Of a stretch of 53,569 bases of DNA, positions 42,467 through 52,107 are shown piece by piece. Made by a program: the position numbers and the translations under genes. The notes beneath the pieces were generated by a model. That model was not told the DNA's origin and did no database searches. It saw nothing but the letters and a program-made list of their open reading frames with translations. Origin of the DNA: Flavobacteriaceae bacterium (GTDB lineage: Bacteria > Bacteroidota > Bacteroidia > Flavobacteriales > Flavobacteriaceae); assembly GCA_017858055.1 (NCBI GenBank), contig JAFMCA010000015.1, positions 1 to 53,569 of the forward strand, written 5' to 3'. Every line of letters begins with the position of its first letter. Position 1 is the stretch's first letter.

Positions 42467-44925
42467 TTTCCGTAGGAAATTAAATTGGCAAAAAGCCGAT
42501 ATGCCCCAGAAACTCCAGCAGGGAGTTCTCTAAAAAAGCTCAAACCTGTAAAAATAAATTTACCTTTCCCGTAATCGGCGACTAATAAACTTCCATTTTT
42601 AGGACTTTCTCCTTGATCGTTCATGGAGAGTAATGGAGTGAATTGGGAATCCCAGCGATCTGAAAAATACAATCCTCTTTCCTGAATCCAGCCCTCAAAA
42701 TCTGATTTGGTTATTCTGTTCGGTTTATTTAAAATGGGATGTTGTGGATATAGAAACTGAACTTCTGAGGTTTCATCCGTTACACGGTCTTGTGAAAACC
42801 TCAAGGGATAAGGAGCGACCCTCGAGGCGTCCAGTCCTCTGCTGGTGTTGTATTGAACGATTACTGTTCCCCCTTGTTCAACATACTCCCACAAGATTTT
42901 GTTTTTAAATGCCAAGTCCTTTTCAACGTTAAATGCTCGAATTCCAACTACTAAGCTTGGAAAAGGGGTAATTTTTTCTAAACGCAATTCTTCGACACTA
43001 AATTCGGTAACCTCCATGCCTATGCTGCGTAGGCTTTGTGCAACTTTATCACCAGCTCCTTTTAAATAGGCAACTTTATTAACTTTTGTTTCAAATTCAA
43101 TCTTAACTCCTTTGGATTCGTTTGGAGTTAATAGGTACTGTTTTGAAATATGTGGATACTCTATTTCTGTCAATTTCATTTGATAGCGCACTTCATTTTC
43201 TGTTACCGAAGCAAAAAAGTTAGCATTAGCTGTTCCTTGAGGTGGGCTTACTTCAAAAATATAATCTGCAGAAGCACCTTTTGCTAAATCGGATACCGCT
43301 TGATTTTCTGGAGAGACCTTCCAACCTCCGGGAACGTGAAGTTGAACAATTGCATTATTTAATTTGGCATGAGCTTGAACTTGAACCCGAATTTTTTTTG
43401 GTGCATCACTTTCAAATAAATAGAGATCGTTACTCAATTGTGTAGTGACTTTGGGAAGTAATTGAAAATTTTCGACAACCTCACCGTCAACCCGATCCGT
43501 CATTCTGAAGGTAAAGGGAACGGGTAGGGTGATTTTTACTCCTTGGATGTCAAAATGAAAATCGGACTTTATAGGATTAGGAGTTTCGGGGAGTCCTTTA
43601 AGATCGGGATTCGAAACGGAAAAATTCCCTAAAGTTCCTTTTTCAAGCAACCAATAGGGTGTTGTTTTTTCTTCAGGCAAAACAAACACTTGATTTTGCT
43701 CCCAACTACTGTTTGATGCTAAAGGTTGGTTGACCTCCATCTGGATGGCTCCTGAAATTTTTTCTAATTTAATTGGGATTGGACTGGGATTGATTGCCTT
43801 CAGAGTAGCGGTCAATTGATTTCCAGAAACTCCTAGGGGTTCACGACTGTTGAATTGCATTCTCAACCCAAGACAGTTCTTTATAATGGATGTTAATTCC
43901 TCGAGTTTAATTTTTTTCCAATAAGGATCTTTTAATTTGAGGAGTTCTTGATAAATCTCAGTTAATGCTTTGACATTGTTGTAAGGTTCTTGAAAGTCAA
44001 ATTGCAATATAAGTTGAGCAGTCATTCTTTCTAACAAAGCTCCATCAGGCAATCGATTCCAACTCGTATCTAGACCTGAAAAAGGATCGTTATTTTGGGG
44101 TTTGTCTCCATTTATCAATTCTAAATATTCAATTTGACTTCCCAATTCAGGAGCACTACCAAACCCTTGAGATTTGTGTTGACTTCTACTAAGAGCTGCA
44201 ACTTCTGCATTGGAACGCCCTAACAAAAAATCGGTTGGATTACTCTCTATGGCAATCATATTTGATTTATCCGCTGCATCAAAACGTTCTTGACTCCCAT
44301 AGGCCCACCAGGACGTATTATAAAATTGTCTTTTGGGTTGCCAAAGCGAAACATAATTCAGTTGTTCTGGGAAAGCCTTGGGATCATTGGCGAGATGAAA
44401 GGCTTCTTCACTGAGTAAAGCCGAGCTGGTATGGTGTCCATGCGTACTGCCTGGTGTTCGGTGATCAAACCGATGGATGATGATATCCGGTTTCAGTTGT
44501 CGAATCCGAAATACAATTTGTGAGAGAACCTCGTTTTTGTCCCAAATGTTCAGAGTTTCCTCTGGATTTTTTGAGTAACCAAAATCAATTGCAGTAGTAA
44601 AAAATTGTTGTCCCCCGTCGATTTTCCTTGCTTCTAAAAGTTCTTGTGTTCGTATTAAGCCAAGATTTTCTTTTAATTCGGTTCCAATTAAATTTTGCCC
44701 CCCATCTCCACGAGTCATTGAGAGGTAGGCGGTTCGGGCATTGTAATGGTTAGAGAATAAAGAGATTAGTCGAGTATTTTCATCATCAGGATGAGCGGCA
44801 ACATACAATACTGAGCTGAGTGTATTGAACTTTTTGAGTTGCTTGTATATTTCTACACTAGATTGAGACTGTCCAAACTGTATCCAAAATAGGAAAAGAT
44901 AGAGAACTGTTTTTTGCATCGTCAT
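42463..44925 (-). CDS. large secreted PIG-L (LmbE-like) deacetylase
   Basis: An 820-residue protein with a Sec signal (hydrophobic 6-18). Zinc-dependent PIG-L/LmbE domain at about 35-300: HPDDE at 45-49 gives the metal and base residues and PGSTHGHHTSS supplies the later His. These enzymes remove acetyl groups from N-acetyl sugars. The following ~500 residues are beta-rich with an Ig-like NEW3-type region and end in a GATase/ThuA-like segment. The start at 44925 overlaps the preceding stop (TAATG). The symporter behind it may import the product, which is inference. Confidence 0.87.
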   Translation of the reverse strand: MTMQKTVLYLFLFWIQFGQSQSSVEIYKQLKKFNTLSSVLYVAAHPDDENTRLISLFSNHYNARTAYLSMTRGDGGQNLIGTELKENLGLIRTQELLEARKIDGGQQFFTTAIDFGYSKNPEETLNIWDKNEVLSQIVFRIRQLKPDIIIHRFDHRTPGSTHGHHTSSALLSEEAFHLANDPKAFPEQLNYVSLWQPKRQFYNTSWWAYGSQERFDAADKSNMIAIESNPTDFLLGRSNAEVAALSRSQHKSQGFGSAPELGSQIEYLELINGDKPQNNDPFSGLDTSWNRLPDGALLERMTAQLILQFDFQEPYNNVKALTEIYQELLKLKDPYWKKIKLEELTSIIKNCLGLRMQFNSREPLGVSGNQLTATLKAINPSPIPIKLEKISGAIQMEVNQPLASNSSWEQNQVFVLPEEKTTPYWLLEKGTLGNFSVSNPDLKGLPETPNPIKSDFHFDIQGVKITLPVPFTFRMTDRVDGEVVENFQLLPKVTTQLSNDLYLFESDAPKKIRVQVQAHAKLNNAIVQLHVPGGWKVSPENQAVSDLAKGASADYIFEVSPPQGTANANFFASVTENEVRYQMKLTEIEYPHISKQYLLTPNESKGVKIEFETKVNKVAYLKGAGDKVAQSLRSIGMEVTEFSVEELRLEKITPFPSLVVGIRAFNVEKDLAFKNKILWEYVEQGGTVIVQYNTSRGLDASRVAPYPLRFSQDRVTDETSEVQFLYPQHPILNKPNRITKSDFEGWIQERGLYFSDRWDSQFTPLLSMNDQGESPKNGSLLVADYGKGKFIFTGLSFFRELPAGVSGAYRLFANLISYGK

Positions 44926-45800
44926 TATTTTAATCCAAGCGAATCTCTGTAGTTTTCCTCACCCAAATGATTCAATTTCCAATAGGGTAATTTCATTTTC
45001 CGAATTCGTATTGCTGTTGTGGTTTTGGTAGAGTCGGTAGTGTCAAATTCTTGCCAACCGATAATCTCGTAGGGAAAGTTTTTTTCAAACTTGATGTCCA
45101 ATTTCCGATTCAATTCTGGATAATTCAATTCATACCGGTTAAATTGATCCGATACGTTTAAAATTGCACTTGCTTCATAAAGTTTCAAGGGTTTGTGAGC
45201 TAGTCGGATGTATTCAAAAGCAGGGAGCAGTAATAAAGACCCTTGAGGGAGGGTAGAGGGAGAAGTTCTGATCCAGTGCCAAAGTTCGCCCTCTGTTAAT
45301 GCATTCTGTAGGTTTACTTTTTGATCTGCTTCTCCTTCGAAATATGAATGACTGCTGATGCTTAGGTTGTTTTTTTTGTTCAGTTGCATAAAAGCTTGTC
45401 CACACCATTCTTGCACAGAAGTTGTAATTTTAGCAAGCGGATCTTTTTCTCCCAAATAGCTAAATGAGCTGTTCATGATGGAATAGGGATAAATCCCAGT
45501 AACGAAATTTTTTGTTCGATTGAGTTTTAAAACAGTTTTTGATATTTCAGATTTTTGATTTGCTTTGACTTGCTCGTTGACAAGAAAATCTTCTGTTACA
45601 TAAATTAAAACGGCCTCCCCTTCACGAGGATCACCATAGCGAGACTGAATAAGTTTATAACTGCTGATTTCGGCTGTTCCATCAAACCAATAGGCCTTAA
45701 AGTCTGAACTTAGTTCTTCAGCTTCATCATTATAATACTCTGAGGTAGAAGGTTGACATCCTGCAACTACGAATAAGAAAAAACAGAAAAAATATTTCAT
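44925..45800 (-). CDS. uncharacterised lipoprotein (often mislabelled septum formation inhibitor Maf)
   Basis: From ATG 45800 (MKYFFCFFLFVVAGCQ) this is a 291-residue lipoprotein with lipobox VAGC. The longer reading to 45869 adds 23 residues without signal character. The body begins YWFDGTAEISSYKLIQSRYGDPREGEAVLIYVTEDF and later shows SSVQEWCGQAFMQLN. I recognise this as a conserved Flavobacteriia protein that databases have labelled after its neighbour Maf. It has no Maf motif. Function unknown; it is coupled to PIG-L by TAATG. Confidence 0.8.
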   Translation of the reverse strand: MKYFFCFFLFVVAGCQPSTSEYYNDEAEELSSDFKAYWFDGTAEISSYKLIQSRYGDPREGEAVLIYVTEDFLVNEQVKANQKSEISKTVLKLNRTKNFVTGIYPYSIMNSSFSYLGEKDPLAKITTSVQEWCGQAFMQLNKKNNLSISSHSYFEGEADQKVNLQNALTEGELWHWIRTSPSTLPQGSLLLLPAFEYIRLAHKPLKLYEASAILNVSDQFNRYELNYPELNRKLDIKFEKNFPYEIIGWQEFDTTDSTKTTTAIRIRKMKLPYWKLNHLGEENYRDSLGLK

Positions 45801-45858
45801 GAGATAAGAATTTCCATTTGAGGATATATTAAGCATGAAGGTATTGGATTTTTTATAA

Positions 45859-46446
45859 TCATTTTCCATTCTTCATAATTTCTTCGATTTTTTTAAAGAC
45901 TTGAGCAACAGGCAGACCGATGATGTTGGTATAGCTTCCTTTAATGTGGTTGATGTACCTCATGCCAAAAGCATCTTGGATTCCATAGGCTCCTGCTTTA
46001 TCCATCGGAGAGCCAGTTGCAACATAGTCTGCAATTGCTTCTGGATTTATGGCAGTAAAACTGACCTCTGAAACACAATGAATGCATTCCCATTTATTTT
46101 TTTGCAAAAATCCTACAGCCGTAATTACCTGATGGATGCTGTTTGAAAGGTTTGAAAGCATGCGCTCCGCATCTTTTCTATTTTTGGGCTTACCTAAACA
46201 TTGGTTCTTATGCCATACGATGGTATCAGCGGTGATAACCAACTGATTTTCTCGAATAATTTTTTCAAAAGGGCTGGCTTTAAGTTTTACTAAATATTCA
46301 GCAATGGATTCGCGTTTCAGGTCTTCGGGGAAAACCTCTTCAACAGGGATTACTCTTTGAGTAAAGGATAACCCCATTTGTTCAAAGAAGGCAATTCTTC
46401 GAGGTGAACCCGTTGCTAATATGATTTCCAAGCTTTGGTTAGTCAT
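45859..46446 (-). CDS. maf: Maf/YhdE nucleoside triphosphate pyrophosphatase
   Basis: From ATG 46446 (MTNQSLEIILATGSPRR) it is 195 residues, the normal length. ATGSPRR (11-17), the ITADTIVW segment and the D-K-A-G-A-Y-G-I motif near the C-terminus are diagnostic. Maf proteins hydrolyse dTTP/UTP and modified NTPs and can affect septation. The longer frame to 46485 overlaps the phosphatase gene and adds unconserved residues. It lies five bases after the KdsC-like gene. Confidence 0.92.
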   Translation of the reverse strand: MTNQSLEIILATGSPRRIAFFEQMGLSFTQRVIPVEEVFPEDLKRESIAEYLVKLKASPFEKIIRENQLVITADTIVWHKNQCLGKPKNRKDAERMLSNLSNSIHQVITAVGFLQKNKWECIHCVSEVSFTAINPEAIADYVATGSPMDKAGAYGIQDAFGMRYINHIKGSYTNIIGLPVAQVFKKIEEIMKNGK

Positions 46447-46451
46447 TTTTT

Positions 46452-46982
46452 TTAGTCTTTTGCAGCACCAATATCTAGGGTCCATTTCCCCTGAACCCGA
46501 AGAACTTGTTCAATAATTTCTCTGACGCATCCTTCTCCCCCTTTTTTATGTGAAATATAATCCGCGATAGCTTTTACGTCCGGGACCGCATCCGCAGGAC
46601 AACAGCCGACCCCCACTTTTTCCATAACGGCAATGTCGGGAATATCATCTCCAATGTATAAAATTTCATCAGGATGAAGCGCGTAATTATCAAGAAGGTC
46701 TTGATAAGCCTCAATTTTGTGATGAGCCCCTAAATAAATATCAAAAACACCAAGTTCTTTAAATCGCTGACGTACTCCTTCATTTGTTCCCCCCGAAATA
46801 ATAGCAATTTTATAGCCTTTTATTAATGCACATTTCATCGCATAGCCGTCTTTCGTGTCAAAGGACCGTAAAAGCTCACCCTCTGTGGTGATCATAAATT
46901 TCCCGTCTGTTAACACACCATCAACATCAAAAATAAAGGTTTTGATTTTTGGCAATAAGCTTTTATAGTTTTTCATTTCCAT
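46452..46982 (-). CDS. KdsC-like HAD phosphatase (3-deoxy-D-manno-octulosonate 8-phosphate phosphatase)
   Basis: A 176-residue capless HAD hydrolase. The nucleophile motif is D19-V-D21-GVLTDG, motif II is S63-GG, and the acidic pair D112/D113 is in GDDIPD. This length and motif set match KdsC, which dephosphorylates KDO-8-phosphate for lipopolysaccharide. No kdsA, kdsB or kdsD gene is in the window, so another sugar phosphate cannot be ruled out. It overlaps the DUF2520 gene by 20 bases. Confidence 0.88.
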   Translation of the reverse strand: MEMKNYKSLLPKIKTFIFDVDGVLTDGKFMITTEGELLRSFDTKDGYAMKCALIKGYKIAIISGGTNEGVRQRFKELGVFDIYLGAHHKIEAYQDLLDNYALHPDEILYIGDDIPDIAVMEKVGVGCCPADAVPDVKAIADYISHKKGGEGCVREIIEQVLRVQGKWTLDIGAAKD

Positions 46983-47721
46983 AGTGCTTTTGTATTGATA
47001 AAGTAAAGTCTTGATAAAGTTTTTTTAATTCTGAATTGTCAATGATTTCTAAATGTTCAGTTATCGTTTTATGATCCCTTCGAATTGCGGGTCCGGTTTG
47101 TGCCTTTTCAGGTGAAAGGCTATTAAGTTTATCTACTGTTTCTGACAGTAAAGGTCTCAGTATGTCAAAAGAAAGCTGGTTCGCTTCACAGATTTGTGCT
47201 GCGTGAGTAAAAAGGTGATTGGTAAAATTATTTACCAAAACTGCGGCGAGGTGGAGGGTCTTTCGTTGGGTTGAATCAAGGGGGAGGGCTCTTGCTTTGA
47301 GCAAGGAAGCGAATTGATTTAAAAATTTTAAATCCTCTGGATTTGATGCCTCTATACCAATGGGAAGATTTAAAAAATCCACAACTCTATCTGAGCTAAA
47401 AGTCTGTAAAGGATAAAAAACGCCTCTTCTCTTCTGAGCACTTAAAGCGGTTAAACTTGTTCCGCCAGAGGTATGGACCACAAAAGCATCGGCAGAAAGT
47501 AATTTGGAAACGTTAGGGATAGACTCATCGTTGATTGCTAAGAGGTAGAGGTCTGCCTTTTTGAGTGAATTTGTCGATGTAATAATCTCTATGCCTTCTG
47601 AAGTTAGTTCTTTATTAGCTGAACGATCCAACCACTGAACGAGTTCTATCGTAGGACATTTTATAAATTCATTATAAAGTTGAGTTCCGAGCTTACCGGC
47701 GCCGATTAAAGTAAGTTTCAT
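46963..47721 (-). CDS. Rossmann-like/DUF2520 domain NAD(P)-binding protein
   Basis: From ATG 47721 (MKLTLIGAGKLGTQLYNEF) this is 252 residues. GAGKLG at 7-12 is the dinucleotide loop of a Rossmann fold (to about 115), followed by the DUF2520 helical C-terminal domain with LHLAAVLVNNFTNHLFTHA. It resembles ketopantoate-reductase or F420-dependent reductase-like enzymes, but the substrate is unknown. It is the first gene of the nine-gene operon. The extension to 47760 is rejected. Confidence 0.87.
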   Translation of the reverse strand: MKLTLIGAGKLGTQLYNEFIKCPTIELVQWLDRSANKELTSEGIEIITSTNSLKKADLYLLAINDESIPNVSKLLSADAFVVHTSGGTSLTALSAQKRRGVFYPLQTFSSDRVVDFLNLPIGIEASNPEDLKFLNQFASLLKARALPLDSTQRKTLHLAAVLVNNFTNHLFTHAAQICEANQLSFDILRPLLSETVDKLNSLSPEKAQTGPAIRRDHKTITEHLEIIDNSELKKLYQDFTLSIQKHYGNEKL

Positions 47722-47880
47722 ATGCAGCGTAAAAATAAGAAAACCTTGGGGAGAAGGCATGATAAATCCAAAAATTGAAATGAAAAATAGGAGGAGGTTA
47801 AATGGATTCGATTGAAAAAATTAAATCCCAAGGCAAATTGATTGAAAATTATTTAAATTTAACATACCAAATCTTACCCT

Positions 47881-48165
47881 ATGAAACTTTACAAAGCAAT
47901 AGAACGATTCTATTTAGGAAAATTCTACTTAGTAGTCCCAGCCTCCATCATTATTTTAAGCTGTATTGGCTCCTTGGCAGTTTACTATATTACTAAGAAA
48001 GGAATGTCTGTTGTGAATTTCACACAAATGTTACTTTGCGTACTTGGTTCGATGGCTTATCTAACGACAGTTTTAGGTCAGTCCCCCAGAAAAACCACCT
48101 TTCAATTCTTCGTTTTTGGACTTGTTCTTGAAGTGGTTATGTTAGTGTTAAATTTACTTTTTTAA
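47881..48165 (+). CDS. small membrane protein, three predicted helices
   Basis: A 94-residue protein with three hydrophobic segments (about 14-36, 46-63 and 71-93). Basic residues lie between them. I do not recognise a characterised family. It precedes the ccsBA gene by 66 bases on the same strand, so it may share that transcript. The 64-residue frame at 47802 overlaps it in another frame and is not credited. Confidence 0.68.
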   Translation: MKLYKAIERFYLGKFYLVVPASIIILSCIGSLAVYYITKKGMSVVNFTQMLLCVLGSMAYLTTVLGQSPRKTTFQFFVFGLVLEVVMLVLNLLF

Positions 48166-48231
48166 ACTCCCAATAGCTTTTTTTATTCCTCTGACAAACT
48201 GTATCTTTACCGCTTGATAGATGCTGTATCG

Positions 48232-51200
48232 ATGAAAGAACGATTAAAAAATGCTTTATTTTCCACCCGTTTAACTGCTGTCTTATTTTTATTGTATCCA
48301 ACGGCTATGGCTTTTGGAACATTTATTGAAAGCTGGTACAGTACCGATACTGCGAAAATCTGGATCTACAATGCTTGGTGGTTCGAATTGCTGATGGTTT
48401 TAATGGCCGTTAATTTTTTTGGAAACATTTTTAAATACCGTTTGCTTCGAAAAGAAAAATGGGCCGTTTTAGCCTTACACCTTTCTTTTCTTCTCATTTT
48501 ATTTGGCGCTTTTGTTACACGGTATTTTGGTTTTGAGGGAGTCATGCCTATTCGTGAGGGAGTGACTGAAAATCAATTTTTATCTGAAAAAACGTATTTG
48601 ACTGTATTTGTTGACGGAGATATGAATGGTGAACCAAGAAGAAAAAAACTTCAAGGAGATTTATTACTATCTGAGCATGTAAACAATACGTTTAATTGGA
48701 AAAATGATTTTAACGGACAAGAATTTTCGATCCGTTATGTTGATTTTTTAGAAAATGCAACGGAAGGTTTGGTCCTAGATGAAACGGGAGAACGTTATCT
48801 CAAAATCGTTGAGGCTGGTGATGGAAACCGACATGATCATTATTTAAAAGAAGGGGAACTGGTAAACATACACAACATCCTTTTTTCCTTAAACAAAGAA
48901 CAAGAAGGAGCGATCAACATCAAATTAGAAGATGGACTGTATACCATAGATTCTCCATTTTCAGGTCAGTTTATGAGAATGGCAGATCAGTTTCAGGGGA
49001 GTTTAGAGGCCAATACAGAATCCCCGCTTCAGTTACGATCGTTATATACACTTCCCAATTTTCAATTTGTGATCCCAGAACCTGCTTTGAGGGGTTCTTT
49101 TGATATCGTAAAAGCGGATACTCAAGGAGAAGGTGTTCAAAATGCATTGAGAATTGAAGTGTCTTCAAAAGGAGAAGAAGAAGTCATTACCCTTTTGGGG
49201 GGAAAAGGCGTTACGAATGAGCCTAAAAAAGTTAATGTTGGAGGTTTGGAATTTTATTTACAGTTTGGATCATTACCGATTGAACTCCCCTTTGCTATCC
49301 GATTGAATGACTTTATTGCAGAAAAATATCCAGGAACTGAAAAAAGTTACGCCTCGTTTATGAGCAGAATCACTGTGGAAGATGATGAGGCTTTTGATTA
49401 TGATATTTACATGAACCATGTATTGGATTATAAAGGATATCGATTTTTTCAAGCCTCTTTTAATCCAGATGAAAAAGGAACCATACTTTCTGTAAATCAC
49501 GATTGGTGGGGTACTTGGCTGACCTATGCTGGATATATGTTATTGTACTTAAGTATGATTGGTATTTTCTTTATCGGAAAAACCAGATTTAAAGACTTGT
49601 CAACAAGTCTAGATAAAATCAATTTGAAAAAAAAGACTTTAACAATTTTACTGCTGTTGTTGTCATTCGCTCCGTTTCCAAGTGCTGCACAAGAACACAC
49701 CCATGCACAAAAGACCTCCCTAGATTTTGATTCGATTATTCAAGCAGATGCTTTTTCATTAGCGCATGCTGAAAAATTTGGTTCCCTAATTATTCAAGAT
49801 GCTGGTGGTCGGATGAAGCCTGCAAATACTTTTTCCTCTGAGATTCTCCGTAAGGTGAGTAAATCGGATACTTACAAAGGGCTTAATTCCGATCAGGTAT
49901 TGCTCTCCATAATGAATAATCCCGCAGTGTGGTATAACGTCCCCATGGTTTATTTAAAGCGAGGGAATGACAGCTTGAGAAAACTATTGAGTAGGGGAGC
50001 AAAAGATAAGTTTGCTCCTTTACTATCTTTTTTTGATACCGAAGGGAATTACAAAATAGCTCCGCAATTGGAGGCTGCCTATCGTGCTGCAGTCCCGAAT
50101 CAGTTTCAGAAAGACTTTATCGAGATCGATAAACGAGTAAATTTATTGTATTCTGCTTTGGAGGGAAAAATCATGCGGATATTTCCAATTCCAAACGATC
50201 CCAATAATAAATGGATTTCATATCCTGAATTGATTGAGGCTAACTTTACTGGAAAAGATTCGTTGTATGTGAAAAACATATTGCCATTGTATTTCCAATC
50301 ACTTCGTTTAGCTCAGCAAGATAAAGATTACGAACAAGCGGATAATTTATTGGAAAGTATTCACGGTTTTCAGAAAAAGTTTGGCAGTGAAGTATTGCCA
50401 TCAGAAGACAAAATCAAAGCTGAAATACAATACAATAAGTATGACATTTTTAAGAAATTATACAGTTGGTATATCTATGCAGGGACTTTATTTTTTATAG
50501 TATTAATTGTTCAAATATTTAATTCTAACAGATTGATATCAATCCTTGTAAGTGGATTTAAAATCTTGATGCTCCTTCTCTTTATTATGCATACAACAGG
50601 TTTAGTAGCCCGTTGGTATATTTCGGGACATGCGCCTTGGAGTGATGCTTACGAATCGATGATTTATGTGGCTTGGGCAACTCAATTCTTTGGTTTGGTA
50701 TTTGGCAGAAAATCTACTCTTACCATGGCTTCTACGGCTTTTGTAGCAGGGATGATTTTGATGATCGCGCATTGGAATTGGATGGATCCAGCTATTGCCA
50801 ATTTGCAGCCAGTACTCGATAGTTATTGGTTGATGATTCACGTAGCGGTAATTGTAGGAAGTTATGGTCCGTTTGCATTGGGGATGATTATTGGGGTCGT
50901 ATCGCTGTTATTAATGATAATCGCATCTACAAAAAACCAGAAGAAAATAAAACTACAAATAAAGGAGTTAACCATCATCAATGAACTCGCGCTTACTGTT
51001 GGTTTAATCATGCTTACCATTGGGAATTTTCTCGGGGGCATGTGGGCGAATGAAAGTTGGGGACGTTATTGGGGTTGGGATCCAAAAGAGACTTGGGCAC
51101 TTATAAGTATCATGGTTTATGCTTTTGTAATACATATGCGATTGATTCCTGGACTCCGAGGGCTTTGGATTTTTAATCTAATGAGTGTTATCGCTTTTGC

Positions 51201-51366
51201 CAGTATTTTGATGACTTATTTTGGAGTTAATTTTTATCTTGTTGGATTGCATTCTTATGCTAGTGGGGATAAAATTATCACACCGAATTTTGTTTACTAT
51301 GCCGTAGTAATTATTTTTCTACTTGGTCTGGCTTCCTACTTTAGATCAAAAAAATATGAATTGTAA
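48232..51366 (+). CDS. ccsBA: CcsBA/ResBC fusion, system II cytochrome c maturation
   Basis: From ATG 48232 (MKERLKNALFSTRLTAVLF) it is 1044 residues; a TTG 18 bases upstream is less likely. The N-terminal half is ResB-like: four membrane segments in two groups around a large periplasmic part. The C-terminal half is CcsA-like with the tryptophan-rich WWD motif near 943-956 (WGRYWGWDPKETWALI). Fused CcsBA exports heme and attaches it to apocytochrome c. It is the standard Bacteroidota layout. No cytochrome gene is adjacent. Confidence 0.93.
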   Translation: MKERLKNALFSTRLTAVLFLLYPTAMAFGTFIESWYSTDTAKIWIYNAWWFELLMVLMAVNFFGNIFKYRLLRKEKWAVLALHLSFLLILFGAFVTRYFGFEGVMPIREGVTENQFLSEKTYLTVFVDGDMNGEPRRKKLQGDLLLSEHVNNTFNWKNDFNGQEFSIRYVDFLENATEGLVLDETGERYLKIVEAGDGNRHDHYLKEGELVNIHNILFSLNKEQEGAINIKLEDGLYTIDSPFSGQFMRMADQFQGSLEANTESPLQLRSLYTLPNFQFVIPEPALRGSFDIVKADTQGEGVQNALRIEVSSKGEEEVITLLGGKGVTNEPKKVNVGGLEFYLQFGSLPIELPFAIRLNDFIAEKYPGTEKSYASFMSRITVEDDEAFDYDIYMNHVLDYKGYRFFQASFNPDEKGTILSVNHDWWGTWLTYAGYMLLYLSMIGIFFIGKTRFKDLSTSLDKINLKKKTLTILLLLLSFAPFPSAAQEHTHAQKTSLDFDSIIQADAFSLAHAEKFGSLIIQDAGGRMKPANTFSSEILRKVSKSDTYKGLNSDQVLLSIMNNPAVWYNVPMVYLKRGNDSLRKLLSRGAKDKFAPLLSFFDTEGNYKIAPQLEAAYRAAVPNQFQKDFIEIDKRVNLLYSALEGKIMRIFPIPNDPNNKWISYPELIEANFTGKDSLYVKNILPLYFQSLRLAQQDKDYEQADNLLESIHGFQKKFGSEVLPSEDKIKAEIQYNKYDIFKKLYSWYIYAGTLFFIVLIVQIFNSNRLISILVSGFKILMLLLFIMHTTGLVARWYISGHAPWSDAYESMIYVAWATQFFGLVFGRKSTLTMASTAFVAGMILMIAHWNWMDPAIANLQPVLDSYWLMIHVAVIVGSYGPFALGMIIGVVSLLLMIIASTKNQKKIKLQIKELTIINELALTVGLIMLTIGNFLGGMWANESWGRYWGWDPKETWALISIMVYAFVIHMRLIPGLRGLWIFNLMSVIAFASILMTYFGVNFYLVGLHSYASGDKIITPNFVYYAVVIIFLLGLASYFRSKKYEL

Positions 51367-51411
51367 GTTCTGGTATAGTATATGTGATTGACTTCTAAAA
51401 AAACAAACCCT

Positions 51412-51846
51412 ATGAAACTAAAATATCTTATCGGCTTATTCGCACTCTCTTTTGTAATAGTTTCTTGTGGAAAAGAAGCAAAAGTGGAAACTCCTGAAGA
51501 GAAAGAAGTCTGGAGTGATTATGATTTTAATGACTATGATTATACTTTTCAAATAGATTGCTTTTGTACCGAAGAGTATAGAGAACCAAAGCGCATTGAA
51601 GTACGTGACAATAAAGTTTTTACTGTTGCTGGAACTCCGATAGGGGAAGTGGAAAACTCTACGGTATTCAGAACCATTGACGGATTGTTTGAATTTATTG
51701 AAGAGCAGCGCAAATTAAATCCTGCTGTTGAAGAGATTGAATACGATCCAACGTATGGATTCCCTACCTCAATATTTTTTGATATCAGTGAATTGATTGC
51801 TGATGAAGAAATTAGATACTCAATATCGGATTTTAAAGCATATTGA
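51412..51846 (+). CDS. DUF6174 lipoprotein
   Basis: From ATG 51412 (MKLKYLIGLFALSFVIVSC) it is 144 residues with lipobox VSC and Cys19-Gly. The rest includes DYTFQIDCFCTEEYREP and YDPTYGFPTSIFFD, the DUF6174 signature. A TTG start at 51388 would add eight residues before the signal and is rejected. It lies 46 bases after ccsBA. Cellular role unknown; envelope location is inferred from the lipobox. Confidence 0.85.
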   Translation: MKLKYLIGLFALSFVIVSCGKEAKVETPEEKEVWSDYDFNDYDYTFQIDCFCTEEYREPKRIEVRDNKVFTVAGTPIGEVENSTVFRTIDGLFEFIEEQRKLNPAVEEIEYDPTYGFPTSIFFDISELIADEEIRYSISDFKAY

Positions 51847-51862
51847 CACAATATTATAATTT

Positions 51863-52096
51863 ATGAATCAACAAATTCAGTCTAAAAAAAAAATAAAAAA
51901 CCACTGGTTGATCTATTCAATCAGTGGTATGTTACTTTTGGGTCTAGGCCTATCTTTGCTTGGGGAAGCCATTATTTTTAAGTCTCAAAATGACTTCAAT
52001 TGGTTTTATTGGGGCACGGGTGCTTTGGCAACCTTTAATGCAGGCATCGGCCTCATTGGAGAAGCCATTGTTTTGAAAGTGAAATTAGAAGCTTAG
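51863..52096 (+). CDS. small two-span membrane protein
   Basis: A 77-residue protein with two hydrophobic segments (about 14-35 and 46-70) and a basic N-terminus (QSKKKIKNH). It follows the DUF6174 gene by 16 bases, suggesting co-transcription. I do not recognise a family. The two helices share the LLGLGLSLLGEAIIFK and GIGLIGEAIVLK pattern, an internal duplication. Confidence 0.65.
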   Translation: MNQQIQSKKKIKNHWLIYSISGMLLLGLGLSLLGEAIIFKSQNDFNWFYWGTGALATFNAGIGLIGEAIVLKVKLEA

Positions 52097-52107
52097 GGAT
52101 TCCTTTT

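Noticed and set aside
47802-47996. 64-residue frame preceded by AGGAGG, a strong Shine-Dalgarno-like site
   Set aside because: Most of it overlaps the membrane protein at 47881 in another frame, it shows no family character, and Shine-Dalgarno sites carry little weight in Bacteroidota. The 26 residues before the overlap alone are not convincing.
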